From positions 124,001 to 188,000 of the forward strand of contig JAWLGP010000006.1 of NCBI GenBank assembly GCA_041685045.1: a stretch of DNA of 64,000 bases. Direction: 5' to 3'. A model generated the notes under the pieces. That model saw only the letters and a list, made by a program, of their open reading frames with translations. It was not told where the DNA came from and did no database searches. The position numbers and the translations under genes were made by a program. The stretch comes from Thiohalomonas sp041685045. GTDB taxonomy: Bacteria; Pseudomonadota; Gammaproteobacteria; Thiohalomonadales; Thiohalomonadaceae. The stretch's first letter is position 1, and each line of letters begins with the position of its first letter. Positions 1 to 8,974 of the stretch are shown here, piece by piece.

Positions 1-2177
1 GCCGAGCCAAGGGAGCGCGGGGCGTCAAAGCCGACCCAGGCGGTGGCGACCACGTCGCGGTTGAAGCCGGAAAACCAGGCATCCCGTTGATCATTGGTGG
101 TCCCGGTCTTGCCGGCGAGATCGTTGCGGCCGAGCGACAGGGCCCGGCGGCCCGTCCCCTGGCGGACCACATCCCGCAGCATCGACGTCACCAGATAGAC
201 ATTACGGGCATCCACGGTACGCGGCGCGAGCCTTGGTTCTTGCGCTGAGGATTCGGTTTCGCTATCCGTCGGGACCGGTGCCGGTCCTTCACCGGCAGTT
301 GGCGGCGGCGGCGCTTCGCCGGCCGTCTCGCAGGGCAGGCAGGCCACGGCCGGGTCTGCTTCGAACAGGATATCGCCGTTGCCCGCTTCGACTCGGGTGA
401 TGAAATAGGGTTCGACCAAAAAGCCGCCATTGGCCAGCACCGCGTATCCCCGCACGATCTCCAGCGGGGTAAGCGCAGAACTTCCAAGGGCCAACGACAG
501 GTCGCGCGACAGCCGCTGTGGGTCGAAACCGAAATGGGTGATGTGCCGAATGGCGGGGCCAATCCCCATCGCCCGCAACAGCCGGATGGAAACAAGGTTA
601 CGGGAGCGGATCAGCGCCTCCCGCAACCGGGTGGGCCCATAGAAGCGCCCACTGTAGTTCTCCGGGCGCCACTCGGCCTCCAGCTTGGCGTCTTCGAAGA
701 CCACCGGGGCGTCATTGATGATGCTGGCGGTGGTGAACCCGTGCTCCAGCGCCGCCGAATAGACGAATGGCTTGAAGTTGGAGCCGGGTTGTCGTTCGGC
801 CTGAGTGACGCGATTGAACTTGCTCTGGTAGAAGTCGAAGCCGCCGGAAAGAGCAAGCACCGCACCGTCGTCCGGGTGCAGTGAGACCAGAGCCCCGGCG
901 ACTGCGGGTACTTCAGCCAGGAGAAAACCGTCGCCGTGTTGCTGGAGGCGGATGATGTCGCCCACCGCCACCACCTCCCCGGCGGTCTGGGGTTCCGGCC
1001 CGACATGGTCCTCACTTTGGTAACGACGGGCCCAACTCAGGGCCTCCCATGCGAGTTCGACGGTCTGTTCCGGAGCCACAAAGACCGTCGCCGAGCGCTC
1101 GGCCACCGCGGTGACGATCGCCGGAATCAACCCACCGATCCTGCCCCGGCCCGCCAGTGCGGCTACCAGCTCGGCCTCACCTGCTTCCGCGATCTCCACA
1201 TGGTCTTCCGGCCCGCGATAGCCGTGGCGACGGCCGTATTCGAGAAGACCTTGGCGCAGCGCGCTGTTCGCGGCGGCCTGCAGGCGTCCGTCGACGGTCG
1301 TATAGACGCGATAACCGGCGGTGTAGGCCTCGTCGCCGTAACGGGAATAGATCTCGGCCCGAACCATTTCGGCGATGTACGGTGCCTCGACCTCAATGGG
1401 CGAGCTGTGTAGCGATGCGGTCGCGGGGGCCGCCAGATAGGTGCGGAACTCGTCCTTCGTGATGAAGCCGAGCTCGTGCATTCGCCGCAGCACGTAGTTG
1501 CGACGGACGCGCGCCCTTTCGGGGTTGATGACCGGGTTGTAGCTCGATGGTGCCTTGGGCAGGCCGGCGATCATCGCCAGCTGGGGGATCTCAAGTGCCG
1601 AAAGGGGTTTGCCGTAATAGACCTGCGCCGCGGCCGCTACCCCATAAGCGCGCTGTCCCAGGTAGATCTTGTTCAGATAGAGCTCGAGGATTTCCTCTTT
1701 GGTGAGTTCACGTTCGATTTTCAGCGCGAGGAAGATCTCGCGCAGCTTGCGCAGGTAGGTCTTTTCGCTGCTCAGAAAGAAGTTGCGGGCCACCTGCATG
1801 GTGATGGTGCTGCCGCCCTGGCCCTTCTCGCCGGTCGTTGCCAGGTAATAGACCGCCCGCAGCAGACCCTGGTAGTCGACGCCCGGGTGCTCGAAAAAGC
1901 GGTCATCCTCGGCCGCAAGTACGGCGGACACCATGGCCGCGGGGAACTGCTGGTAGCGCAGCGGTGTGCGCCGCATCTCTCCAAACTCGGCAATGAGCCT
2001 GCCGTCCTGTGTGTATACCCGAAGCGGCACCTGAAGCTGAACATCCTTGAGCTTTTCGATGGAGGGCAGCGAGGGCTCTATATAAAAGTACGAACCGATG
2101 ACCGCGGATCCACCCAGCACAGTGAGGGCGATAGCGGCGACGGCAGCACGGCGCAACCAGCGTAATAGTGATTTCAT
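1..2177 (-). CDS. mrcA: Penicillin-binding protein 1A, bifunctional transglycosylase/transpeptidase (3' end cut by window)
   Basis: Class A PBP that polymerises and cross-links peptidoglycan at the periplasmic face of the inner membrane. About 725 residues are visible. A single N-terminal membrane anchor (about residues 8-30) is followed by the glycosyltransferase motif EDDRFFEHPGVD. In the transpeptidase domain the SxxK motif is SNFK (Ser about 466, codon near 780) and the KTGT motif is in AGKTGTTNDQRDAW (Lys about 690, near position 110), so both enzymatic domains are present and only the C-terminal tail is outside the window. The start was chosen at 2177 because the anchor follows immediately. 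Divergence from pilM is the arrangement known in Pseudomonas. A weak -10-like TATACT lies at 2226-2221 on the minus strand. Confidence 0.95.
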   Translation of the reverse strand, partial: MKSLLRWLRRAAVAAIALTVLGGSAVIGSYFYIEPSLPSIEKLKDVQLQVPLRVYTQDGRLIAEFGEMRRTPLRYQQFPAAMVSAVLAAEDDRFFEHPGVDYQGLLRAVYYLATTGEKGQGGSTITMQVARNFFLSSEKTYLRKLREIFLALKIERELTKEEILELYLNKIYLGQRAYGVAAAAQVYYGKPLSALEIPQLAMIAGLPKAPSSYNPVINPERARVRRNYVLRRMHELGFITKDEFRTYLAAPATASLHSSPIEVEAPYIAEMVRAEIYSRYGDEAYTAGYRVYTTVDGRLQAAANSALRQGLLEYGRRHGYRGPEDHVEIAEAGEAELVAALAGRGRIGGLIPAIVTAVAERSATVFVAPEQTVELAWEALSWARRYQSEDHVGPEPQTAGEVVAVGDIIRLQQHGDGFLLAEVPAVAGALVSLHPDDGAVLALSGGFDFYQSKFNRVTQAERQPGSNFKPFVYSAALEHGFTTASIINDAPVVFEDAKLEAEWRPENYSGRFYGPTRLREALIRSRNLVSIRLLRAMGIGPAIRHITHFGFDPQRLSRDLSLALGSSALTPLEIVRGYAVLANGGFLVEPYFITRVEAGNGDILFEADPAVACLPCETAGEAPPPPTAGEGPAPVPTDSETESSAQEPRLAPRTVDARNVYLVTSMLRDVVRQGTGRRALSLGRNDLAGKTGTTNDQRDAWFSGFNRDVVATAWVGFDAPRSLGS

Positions 2178-2274
2178 CCTGGACTTGAGAACTGGTTCAA
2201 CGGCGGTCGATGGGTAACAAAGTATAAAGGTTCAGACCAGGGGGTACCACGTACAGTCGTCACGAAATTAGTGG

Positions 2275-2304
2275 TTGACCGTGCAGTTGTCCCTGTTATT
2301 TAAT
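2275..2304 (+). promoter_or_regulatory. Probable sigma-70 promoter of the pilMNOPQ operon
   Basis: TTGACC (2275-2280) and TTTAAT (2299-2304) are separated by 18 bases, each matching five of six consensus positions. They lie 47 bases upstream of the pilM ATG, which has a purine-rich ribosome site (GGAAAGGAAAA) directly before it. Predicted from sequence only. Confidence 0.5.
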
Positions 2305-2350
2305 GTAGCCAGCTAAATTTGGCACGTAAGCACGGGTTCGGAAAGGAAAA

Positions 2351-3424
2351 ATGATCCAGCTGCCGGGTTTTCTGACGCAAAGCAAGCCCCGGATCCTGGG
2401 ACTTGATATTAGCACCACGGCCGTCAAACTGCTGGAACTGAGCAAGACGGGCGACCGCTATCGCGTCGAAAATTATGCCGTTGAACCGCTGCCACCCAAC
2501 TCCGTGATCGAAAAGAACATTGCGGATGTCGAGGGGGTTGGCGAGGCGATCAAGCGGGCGGTCAAGCGCTCGGGCTCCCGCGCGAAGTTCGCGGCCGCCG
2601 CTGTGGCCGGCTCGGCGGTGATCACCAAGATCATCTCCATGCAGGCGTCGCTCAGCGACGACGAAATGGAGAGCCAGATCGAGCTGGAGGCCGATCAGTA
2701 CATTCCCTACCCGTTGGACGAGGTGAACATCGATTTCGAGGTCATTGGGCCTTCGGAGGAGGATGCAGAGCGCGTGGACGTTCTGCTTGCCGCTTCGCGC
2801 TCCGAAAATGTCGATGTCAGGGTCGATGCCCTCGAGATGGCAGGCCTGCAGGCCAAGGTGATCGATGTCGAGGCGTATGCCATGGAGAACGCCTTTACCC
2901 TCATCGCGGACCAGATGCCCGATCACGGTATCGACAAGACCATCGCCGTGGTGGACATCGGCGCCACCATGACCACCCTGAATGTCCTGTACGATCTCAA
3001 AACCATTTACACCCGCGAACAGGTGTTCGGCGGCAAGCAGCTGACCGAAGAGATCATGCGCCGCTACGGCCTCTCCTATGAGGAAGCCGGTATGGCCAAG
3101 CGCCAGGGCGGCTTGCCCGACAACTACATCCCGGAAGTGCTTGAGCCATTCAAGGAGGCGATGGCGCAGCAGGTCAGCCGTTCGCTGCAGTTCTTTTTCT
3201 CCTCCAGCCAATTCAATAGTGTCGATCATATCGTTCTCGCCGGCGGAAGCTCCTCAATTGGTGGGGTCGACGCCCTGATTGCCGACAAACTCGGCATCTC
3301 CACCTCGGTGGCCAACCCGTTCGCCAATATGAGCATCGCACCGAAGATCAAGGCGCAGATTCTGAAGAACGACGCGCCGGCGTTGATGATCGCCTGCGGT
3401 CTGGCATTGAGGAGTTTCGACTGA
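2351..3424 (+). CDS. pilM: Type IV pilus inner-membrane assembly protein PilM (actin-like ATPase)
   Basis: PilM is a cytoplasmic actin/FtsA-fold protein that binds the N-terminal tail of PilN and links the pilus motor to the PilNOP alignment complex. The 357-residue product has the usual length. The N-terminus LGLDISTTAVKLLEL is the phosphate-1 loop, VVDIGATMTTLNVL the phosphate-2 loop, and IVLAGGSSSIGGV the adenosine motif of the actin fold. The stop codon overlaps the pilN ATG (TGATG), so the two are translationally coupled. First gene of pilMNOPQ. Confidence 0.97.
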   Translation: MIQLPGFLTQSKPRILGLDISTTAVKLLELSKTGDRYRVENYAVEPLPPNSVIEKNIADVEGVGEAIKRAVKRSGSRAKFAAAAVAGSAVITKIISMQASLSDDEMESQIELEADQYIPYPLDEVNIDFEVIGPSEEDAERVDVLLAASRSENVDVRVDALEMAGLQAKVIDVEAYAMENAFTLIADQMPDHGIDKTIAVVDIGATMTTLNVLYDLKTIYTREQVFGGKQLTEEIMRRYGLSYEEAGMAKRQGGLPDNYIPEVLEPFKEAMAQQVSRSLQFFFSSSQFNSVDHIVLAGGSSSIGGVDALIADKLGISTSVANPFANMSIAPKIKAQILKNDAPALMIACGLALRSFD

Positions 3425-3990
3425 TGGCCCGCATCAACCTCCTGCCATGGCGCGAAGAGCTACGCAAACAGAAAAAGCGTGAGTTCGGCGTTATCGCCTT
3501 TAGCTCAGTCATGTTGATGGGTGCGGTGGTGCTTTATGCCCATCTGCATATAGCCGGTCTGATCGAACATCAGGAGTCCCGCAATAAATATATGCAGGGC
3601 CAAATCAAGCTGGTCGAGGCCAAGATCAAGGAGATCAGCGAGCTCGAAAAGAAGCGGCAGCAGCTTATCGAGCGCATGCGCGTCATCGAGGAACTCCAGC
3701 TGAACCGGCCCGGTGTCGTGCATCTGTTCCAGGAATTGGTCCTGTTGGTCCCGGAAGGCCTCCATCTCGACACCCTCAAGCAGGCGGGTGACAAGATCAT
3801 GGTGACCGGTATTGCGCAGTCGAATGCGCGGGTTTCGTCGTTCATGCGTGCCATCGACGATTCGCCTTGGTTCGACAAGCCTCAGCTGGATGTAATCAAG
3901 TCCGAGTCGAAGGGTGTTGATCGCAGCCGTAAGTTCACGCTTCAGTTCGTGCAGACGAATCCGGCGGCATCGGACGAAACCGGGAGCTGA
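3424..3990 (+). CDS. pilN: Type IV pilus alignment protein PilN
   Basis: A 188-residue bitopic inner-membrane protein. The conserved cytoplasmic tail MARINLLPWRE at the very N-terminus is the PilM-binding sequence. A membrane segment (about residues 22-43) is followed by a periplasmic coiled coil rich in Lys/Glu (about 45-85) and a ferredoxin-like domain that pairs with PilO. Length and order match the family. It is coupled to pilM by a one-base overlap and followed by pilO after two bases. Confidence 0.96.
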   Translation: MARINLLPWREELRKQKKREFGVIAFSSVMLMGAVVLYAHLHIAGLIEHQESRNKYMQGQIKLVEAKIKEISELEKKRQQLIERMRVIEELQLNRPGVVHLFQELVLLVPEGLHLDTLKQAGDKIMVTGIAQSNARVSSFMRAIDDSPWFDKPQLDVIKSESKGVDRSRKFTLQFVQTNPAASDETGS

Positions 3991-3992
3991 CG

Positions 3993-4574
3993 ATGGACCT
4001 GAATGTCGATTTCAATAACATTGATTTTCAGAATGTCGGCAGTTGGCCTCCGCTGGTCAAGGGTATATCGATCCTACTGCTCTGCGCCGCGACCTTGGGG
4101 CTTGGATATTATTTCGACACGCAGCACCAGCTGGCCGAGCGCGAACGGGCGAAACAAAAAGAAACCACGCTGAAGGCGGATTTTGAGAAGAAGCAGGCCA
4201 AGGCCGCCAATCTGGACGCCTACAAGCAGCAGATGGCGGAGATGGAGGAGTCTTTCGGTACCATGCTGCGCCAGCTGCCCAGTAAAACAGAAGTGGCCGA
4301 TCTGCTGGTGGATATCACCCAGACCGGCCTCTCGAGCGGACTTGAATTCGAGCTGTTTCAGCCGCAGAAGGAGGCCCCCAGGGAGTTCTATGCAGAGCTG
4401 CCGATCGCCCTGACCGTTACCGGCGATTATCACCAATTCGGCGAGTTCGTCAGTGGTATCGCTGCGCTGCCCCGTATCGTCACTATTCACGACATCGAAC
4501 TGAACAGCGGAAAAAGCAGCTTTGTGATGAAGGCTACAGCGAAGACCTACCGCTACATGGACGAAGGGCGTTAA
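3993..4574 (+). CDS. pilO: Type IV pilus alignment protein PilO
   Basis: A 193-residue inner-membrane protein with a short cytoplasmic tail, one membrane segment near residues 20-40, a Lys/Glu-rich coiled coil to about residue 85 and a periplasmic ferredoxin-like fold containing the family-type stretch EFYAELPIALTVTGDYH. It forms a heterodimer with PilN and binds PilP, connecting the inner-membrane platform to the PilQ secretin. It starts two bases after pilN ends. Confidence 0.95.
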   Translation: MDLNVDFNNIDFQNVGSWPPLVKGISILLLCAATLGLGYYFDTQHQLAERERAKQKETTLKADFEKKQAKAANLDAYKQQMAEMEESFGTMLRQLPSKTEVADLLVDITQTGLSSGLEFELFQPQKEAPREFYAELPIALTVTGDYHQFGEFVSGIAALPRIVTIHDIELNSGKSSFVMKATAKTYRYMDEGR

Positions 4575-4585
4575 GAGGTTCCGAA

Positions 4586-5119
4586 ATGCAGATTCGGCGA
4601 ACTCACACATTCCTTCTTACGGTGCTCGCCCTCCTCGGTCTGGCCGGGTGTTCCGGCGAGACGGGACATGCGGACTTGGAAGATTTCGTGCGACAAGTGA
4701 AAGCAAAGCCGGGAGGCCGTATTCCGCCGCTGCCGGAGTTCAAGACGTATGAAACGTTTGCCTACTCGGCGTTCGAATACAGACATCCGTTTCAGTCCTT
4801 TGAAACTTCCGATGGTCCCGGAGAGGTTTCCGGCAAAGACGGGCTTCGGCCTGACAAGGACCGCAACCGGGAAGCCCTTGAGCAGTTTCCACTGGATACC
4901 CTGAAATTTGCGGGGCACCTCGAGAAGGGTGGCATGAACTGGGGCATCATTACCGCTCCGGATAAATTGGTTCATCGTGTGCAGGTCGGAAACCACCTCG
5001 GGCAGAATGAAGGCCGCATCGTCGGTATCACTGAAACGAACGTCGACATCATCGAGATCATCCCGGATGGGATCGGCGGTTGGGTCGAGCGCCCGGCAGC
5101 GCTGAAGCTCGACGAATAG
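4586..5119 (+). CDS. pilP: Type IV pilus assembly lipoprotein PilP
   Basis: A 177-residue lipoprotein: the signal peptide ends in the lipobox LAGC (Cys about 22). It has an unstructured linker (residues about 30-90) that binds PilNO and a C-terminal beta-domain (HRVQVGNHLGQNEGRIVGI) that contacts the N-domains of the PilQ secretin. Length and position are typical of the family. It precedes pilQ by 32 bases. Confidence 0.95.
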   Translation: MQIRRTHTFLLTVLALLGLAGCSGETGHADLEDFVRQVKAKPGGRIPPLPEFKTYETFAYSAFEYRHPFQSFETSDGPGEVSGKDGLRPDKDRNREALEQFPLDTLKFAGHLEKGGMNWGIITAPDKLVHRVQVGNHLGQNEGRIVGITETNVDIIEIIPDGIGGWVERPAALKLDE

Positions 5120-5151
5120 ATAAGAGCGAGAGCAGGGGAGTCGCAGTCCAA

Positions 5152-7272
5152 ATGAAACAGCAAGGCGCCAAAGCGTTTAACGTACGAGCGTACATCGGCC
5201 GTTTGCTCTTTCTCCTATTGGCCGTCAGCAGCGCCAGTTCTGCCTGGGCCACGGCTTTGAAGGATGTGAGCTATTCGGTGCTCGATGCCGGACGGGTCCG
5301 CATCGCGCTGGCCCTTTCCGGAACCGCGCCGGAGGTGGGCAGCTTCACCACCGACAACCCAGCACGCATCGCCATCGACCTTCCGTCGACGGAATTGGCA
5401 CTGCAGCAGCGGTTTCTGGACATCGACGCCGGCCCCGCCCGCAGTTTACGTGCCGTGCAGGCGGGCGACCGGACCCGCGTGGTGCTGGCGCTCACGCACC
5501 TGGTCCCGTACGAAATCGATCGTGACGGCAACCAGGTTTACGTGACGCTGGGGGCAGCGCCCGCCGCCGGGACTTCGGTGGCAGTCGCCGCGCCCAAGGG
5601 CTCACCAGGGAACGCGCCGGAAACCCCTGCCGGAAAGGCCATTAAGGGCGTCGACTTCCGCCGTGGTCCCGCAGGCGAGGGGCGGGTCGTCGTCAACCTC
5701 GATCCTGGCGTCATCGTCGACATGCGCGAGTCGACCGGAAAGATCTTGATCGATTTCTTGAACGCCAAAGTTCCGGCGCAACTGGAACGCCGCCTGAATG
5801 TCGTCGATTTCGCAACGCCGGTGAAACTGGTGGATGTGTACAACACCGATAGCGGGGCGCGGATGGTGGTTGACGCCAAGGAGCCCTACGAGCATCTGGC
5901 TTATCAAACCGGCGATGTTTATACCCTGGAAATCCAGCAACTCGAGGTAAAGGATGACACGCCGCAGGCCGGGGGCAAGGGTGGTTACAGCGGCGAGCGC
6001 CTGTCACTGAATTTCCAGAACATCGAAGTCCGAGCAGTGCTGCAGTTGATTGCCGATTTTACCGGCCTCAACGTGGTTGCCAGTGATACGGTCAGCGGTA
6101 CCATCACGCTGCGGCTGAAAAATGTGCCTTGGGACCAGGCGCTGGATATTATCCTGAAGACCAAGGGCCTCGGCATGCGGCAGACCGGCAATGTCGTGCT
6201 GATCGCGCCCAATGAGGAGATTGCGGCCCGGGAGAAGCAGGAACTTCAGGCCCAACAGCAGCTGTTGGAACTGGTACCGCTTCGCACGCAGTACTTTCAG
6301 GTGAATTACGCCAAGGCCTCCGAAGTCGCCAGCCTGATGAAAGGCGGCGAGGGCTCTATCCTGTCGGAGCGCGGCAGCGTCTCCATCGATTCGCGGACCA
6401 ACATGTTGATGGTGTCGGATACCGCCGAAAGCCTCGAACAGGTGGCCCGGGTGATCGAGAAGCTCGACGTCCCAATTCGGCAGGTGTTGATCGAATCCCG
6501 AATCGTGATCGCCAATGACGATTTCAGCCGCAGTCTCGGTGTCCGCGCCGGCTTTAACGGGTACGACCTCAAGACAGACCAGTGGGCGGTAACCTCAGGC
6601 TCACTGGAGGGCGCGCAAACCATCTGGGATTCGGCAGGTGATGCTGTCGCCAATGGCGATCCAGTTGCGATCGGTGACCCCTCAGAGCGACTCAATGTCA
6701 ATTTGCCCACGGCAGCGGCGGGCCGCATCGCGCTGGCGTTCCTGACCGGCGATTACATCGTTGACCTGGAGCTCTCGGCATTGCAGCAGGAAGGCAGAGG
6801 CGAGGTGATTTCCAATCCGCGGGTGGTCACGGCCAATCAGCAGCAAGCCACCATCCAACAGGGTGTGCAGATCCCGTACCAAGAGGCCTCGGCGAGTGGT
6901 GCTACTTCGACGTCGTTCAAGGATGCGGTGCTTAGCCTGAGTGTCACCCCGCAGATCACGCCGGATGAGCGGGTCATCATGGATCTGCAGGTCAACAAGG
7001 ACAGCGTCGGCCAGATCGTCGGCGGGGTGCCCACCATCAACACCCGATCGGTTCAGACACAGGTGTTGGTGAACAATGGTGATACGGTGGTTCTCGGCGG
7101 TATTTACGAGCAGACTTCGACCAACAGTGTGACCAAAGTACCACTGCTAGGCGATATCCCGCTGCTTGGTCATCTGTTCCGCCGCACCGCCAAGACCGAC
7201 GACAAGAACGAGCTTCTGATCTTCATTACCCCGAAGATCCTGAAGGACGGGCTGACCGCAAACCTCCAGTAA
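5152..7272 (+). CDS. pilQ: Type IV pilus outer-membrane secretin PilQ
   Basis: A 706-residue secretin forming the outer-membrane pore for the pilus. The ATG at 5152 is chosen because it gives a clean signal peptide (about residues 1-35 ending SSAWA); an in-frame upstream ATG at 5080 lies inside pilP. Domain order: two AMIN peptidoglycan-binding domains (about 38-130 and 165-260), the STN/N0 domain starting at RLSLNFQNIEVRAVLQL, an N1 domain, and the C-terminal secretin barrel with SNPRVVTANQQQATI and VPLLGDIPLLGHLFR, the most conserved secretin signature. Last gene of the pil operon, with aroK beginning two bases after its stop. Confidence 0.97.
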   Translation: MKQQGAKAFNVRAYIGRLLFLLLAVSSASSAWATALKDVSYSVLDAGRVRIALALSGTAPEVGSFTTDNPARIAIDLPSTELALQQRFLDIDAGPARSLRAVQAGDRTRVVLALTHLVPYEIDRDGNQVYVTLGAAPAAGTSVAVAAPKGSPGNAPETPAGKAIKGVDFRRGPAGEGRVVVNLDPGVIVDMRESTGKILIDFLNAKVPAQLERRLNVVDFATPVKLVDVYNTDSGARMVVDAKEPYEHLAYQTGDVYTLEIQQLEVKDDTPQAGGKGGYSGERLSLNFQNIEVRAVLQLIADFTGLNVVASDTVSGTITLRLKNVPWDQALDIILKTKGLGMRQTGNVVLIAPNEEIAAREKQELQAQQQLLELVPLRTQYFQVNYAKASEVASLMKGGEGSILSERGSVSIDSRTNMLMVSDTAESLEQVARVIEKLDVPIRQVLIESRIVIANDDFSRSLGVRAGFNGYDLKTDQWAVTSGSLEGAQTIWDSAGDAVANGDPVAIGDPSERLNVNLPTAAAGRIALAFLTGDYIVDLELSALQQEGRGEVISNPRVVTANQQQATIQQGVQIPYQEASASGATSTSFKDAVLSLSVTPQITPDERVIMDLQVNKDSVGQIVGGVPTINTRSVQTQVLVNNGDTVVLGGIYEQTSTNSVTKVPLLGDIPLLGHLFRRTAKTDDKNELLIFITPKILKDGLTANLQ

Positions 7273-7274
7273 TC

Positions 7275-7832
7275 GTGTTGCTGAGGTCCGGTTTGAAGCC
7301 GTCTAATGTCTACCTTGTCGGCCCCATGGGGGCCGGCAAGACCACCATCGGCCGGCAATTGGCGGATGTGCTGGGTATGTCCTTCAAGGACAGCGATCAC
7401 GAGATTGTGCGCCGAACCGGTGCCAGTATCCCGCTGATTTTCGAGATCGAAGGCGAAGAGGGGTTTCGCAAGCGGGAGCAGGATGTGATTGACGCCCTGA
7501 CCGCTGAAGGCGACCTGGTCCTCGCTACCGGCGGCGGCGCCATTCTGCGTGAAGCCAATCGTGCCCACTTGAGTAACCGCGGCACGGTCATTTATCTCCA
7601 CGGCAGCATCGAACAGCTACTGCGGCGTACCCGCCGTGATCGCAATCGCCCCCTGTTGCAGACCGACGACCCGCGCGCGAAGCTGGAGCAGTTGACGGCC
7701 GAGCGCGACCCGCTTTACCGCGAGGTGGCGGATTTCGTCATCTATACCGACGACCGATCCGTGCGCAGCGTGGTGAAGGAGATTGTGGCGCGATTGCATC
7801 AGTTGGAAAAAGAGCGGGCCGGAACGCCATGA
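7275..7832 (+). CDS. aroK: Shikimate kinase
   Basis: Phosphorylates shikimate at the 3-hydroxyl using ATP, the fifth step of the chorismate pathway. The 185-residue protein shows the Walker A motif GPMGAGKTTIGRQLA, the shikimate-binding Asp in FKDSDHEI, the glycine-rich TGGGA substrate loop and the lid region DRNRPLL. The start is a GTG at 7275, two bases after pilQ, so it is probably co-transcribed with the pil operon as in other gammaproteobacteria. aroB follows after 56 bases. Confidence 0.97.
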   Translation: MLLRSGLKPSNVYLVGPMGAGKTTIGRQLADVLGMSFKDSDHEIVRRTGASIPLIFEIEGEEGFRKREQDVIDALTAEGDLVLATGGGAILREANRAHLSNRGTVIYLHGSIEQLLRRTRRDRNRPLLQTDDPRAKLEQLTAERDPLYREVADFVIYTDDRSVRSVVKEIVARLHQLEKERAGTP

Positions 7833-7888
7833 CGGCCACCCGGGCGATCCGTTAACATAACGGCTCGACATCCAACCGAACGCCACGC

Positions 7889-8974
7889 ATGAAGACCCTC
7901 GCGGTTGAACTGGGAGAGCGCAGCTACCCCATTCACATCGGAACCGGCTTGCTCGGCCGGCCGGAACTGGTTGCCCCCTACATCCGTGGTCGGCAGGTGA
8001 TGGTAGTCACCAACGAGACCGTCGGCCCGCTCTATCTCGACAAGGTTCTCCCGGCGTTTGCGGGATTTCAAACGGAACACGTCATCCTTCCCGACGGGGA
8101 GCGGTACAAAACCGTCGAGACCTGGAACTCGATCTTTGGTGCCTTGCTGACCAAGCGTTTCGACCGCCAATGCACCCTGGTTGCCCTCGGCGGCGGCGTC
8201 GTTGGAGACATCACGGGATTCGCCGCGGCCACCTACCAGCGCGGTGTCGACTTCATCCAGATCCCGACCACGTTGTTGTCCCAGGTCGACTCCTCCGTCG
8301 GGGGCAAGACCGGGGTCAACCACCCCTTGGGCAAGAACATGATCGGCGCCTTCCATCAGCCGCGCTGCGTCTTGGCCGATACCGAGACGCTGAATACCTT
8401 GCCGGACCGGGAATTGGCGGCGGGGTTGGCCGAGGTGATCAAGTACGGTCTGATCGATGACCTGCCGTTTTTCGAGTGGCTGGAGCACAATATCGACCGG
8501 CTCATCGGGCGCGATCCCCAGGCTCTGGCCTACGCCATCGAACGCTCCTGTGCCGACAAGGCGGGCGTCGTCGCGGCGGACGAGCGGGAGGGGGGGCGTC
8601 GTGCGCTGCTGAATCTGGGCCATACCTTCGGTCATGCCATTGAAACCGGGATGGGCTACGGTCGTTGGTTGCACGGTGAAGCGGTGGCAACGGGGATGAT
8701 CCTGGCAGCGGAACTGTCGCAGGCGTTGGACTGGCTGGACGCGGATGCGGTCGCGCGCATCCGGGATGTCATTCGACGGGCCGGTCTGCCCGTCCGCGCC
8801 CCGACGGAACTGGACAGCCGCCGGTTTCTGGAGTTGATGGCGGTCGACAAGAAAGTGCTCGGAGGTCGCCTCCGACTGGTCTTGATGAACGGTCTGGGGC
8901 GCTCGGTCATCACCGGCGAGGTTGGAGCGGAGCCGATTGCCGCCGCGATCGACGCGCACCACGCGGCGGCATGA
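7889..8974 (+). CDS. aroB: 3-dehydroquinate synthase
   Basis: Converts DAHP to 3-dehydroquinate, the second step of the shikimate pathway, using NAD and a divalent metal. The 361 residues match the family. Visible signatures are the NAD-binding region ALGGGVVGDITGFAAATYQR, the substrate-binding SSVGGKTGVNH and the metal-ligand histidines in LNLGHTFGHAIE and LHGEAVATGM. Its stop codon overlaps the dgt start by four bases (ATGA). Confidence 0.97.
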   Translation: MKTLAVELGERSYPIHIGTGLLGRPELVAPYIRGRQVMVVTNETVGPLYLDKVLPAFAGFQTEHVILPDGERYKTVETWNSIFGALLTKRFDRQCTLVALGGGVVGDITGFAAATYQRGVDFIQIPTTLLSQVDSSVGGKTGVNHPLGKNMIGAFHQPRCVLADTETLNTLPDRELAAGLAEVIKYGLIDDLPFFEWLEHNIDRLIGRDPQALAYAIERSCADKAGVVAADEREGGRRALLNLGHTFGHAIETGMGYGRWLHGEAVATGMILAAELSQALDWLDADAVARIRDVIRRAGLPVRAPTELDSRRFLELMAVDKKVLGGRLRLVLMNGLGRSVITGEVGAEPIAAAIDAHHAAA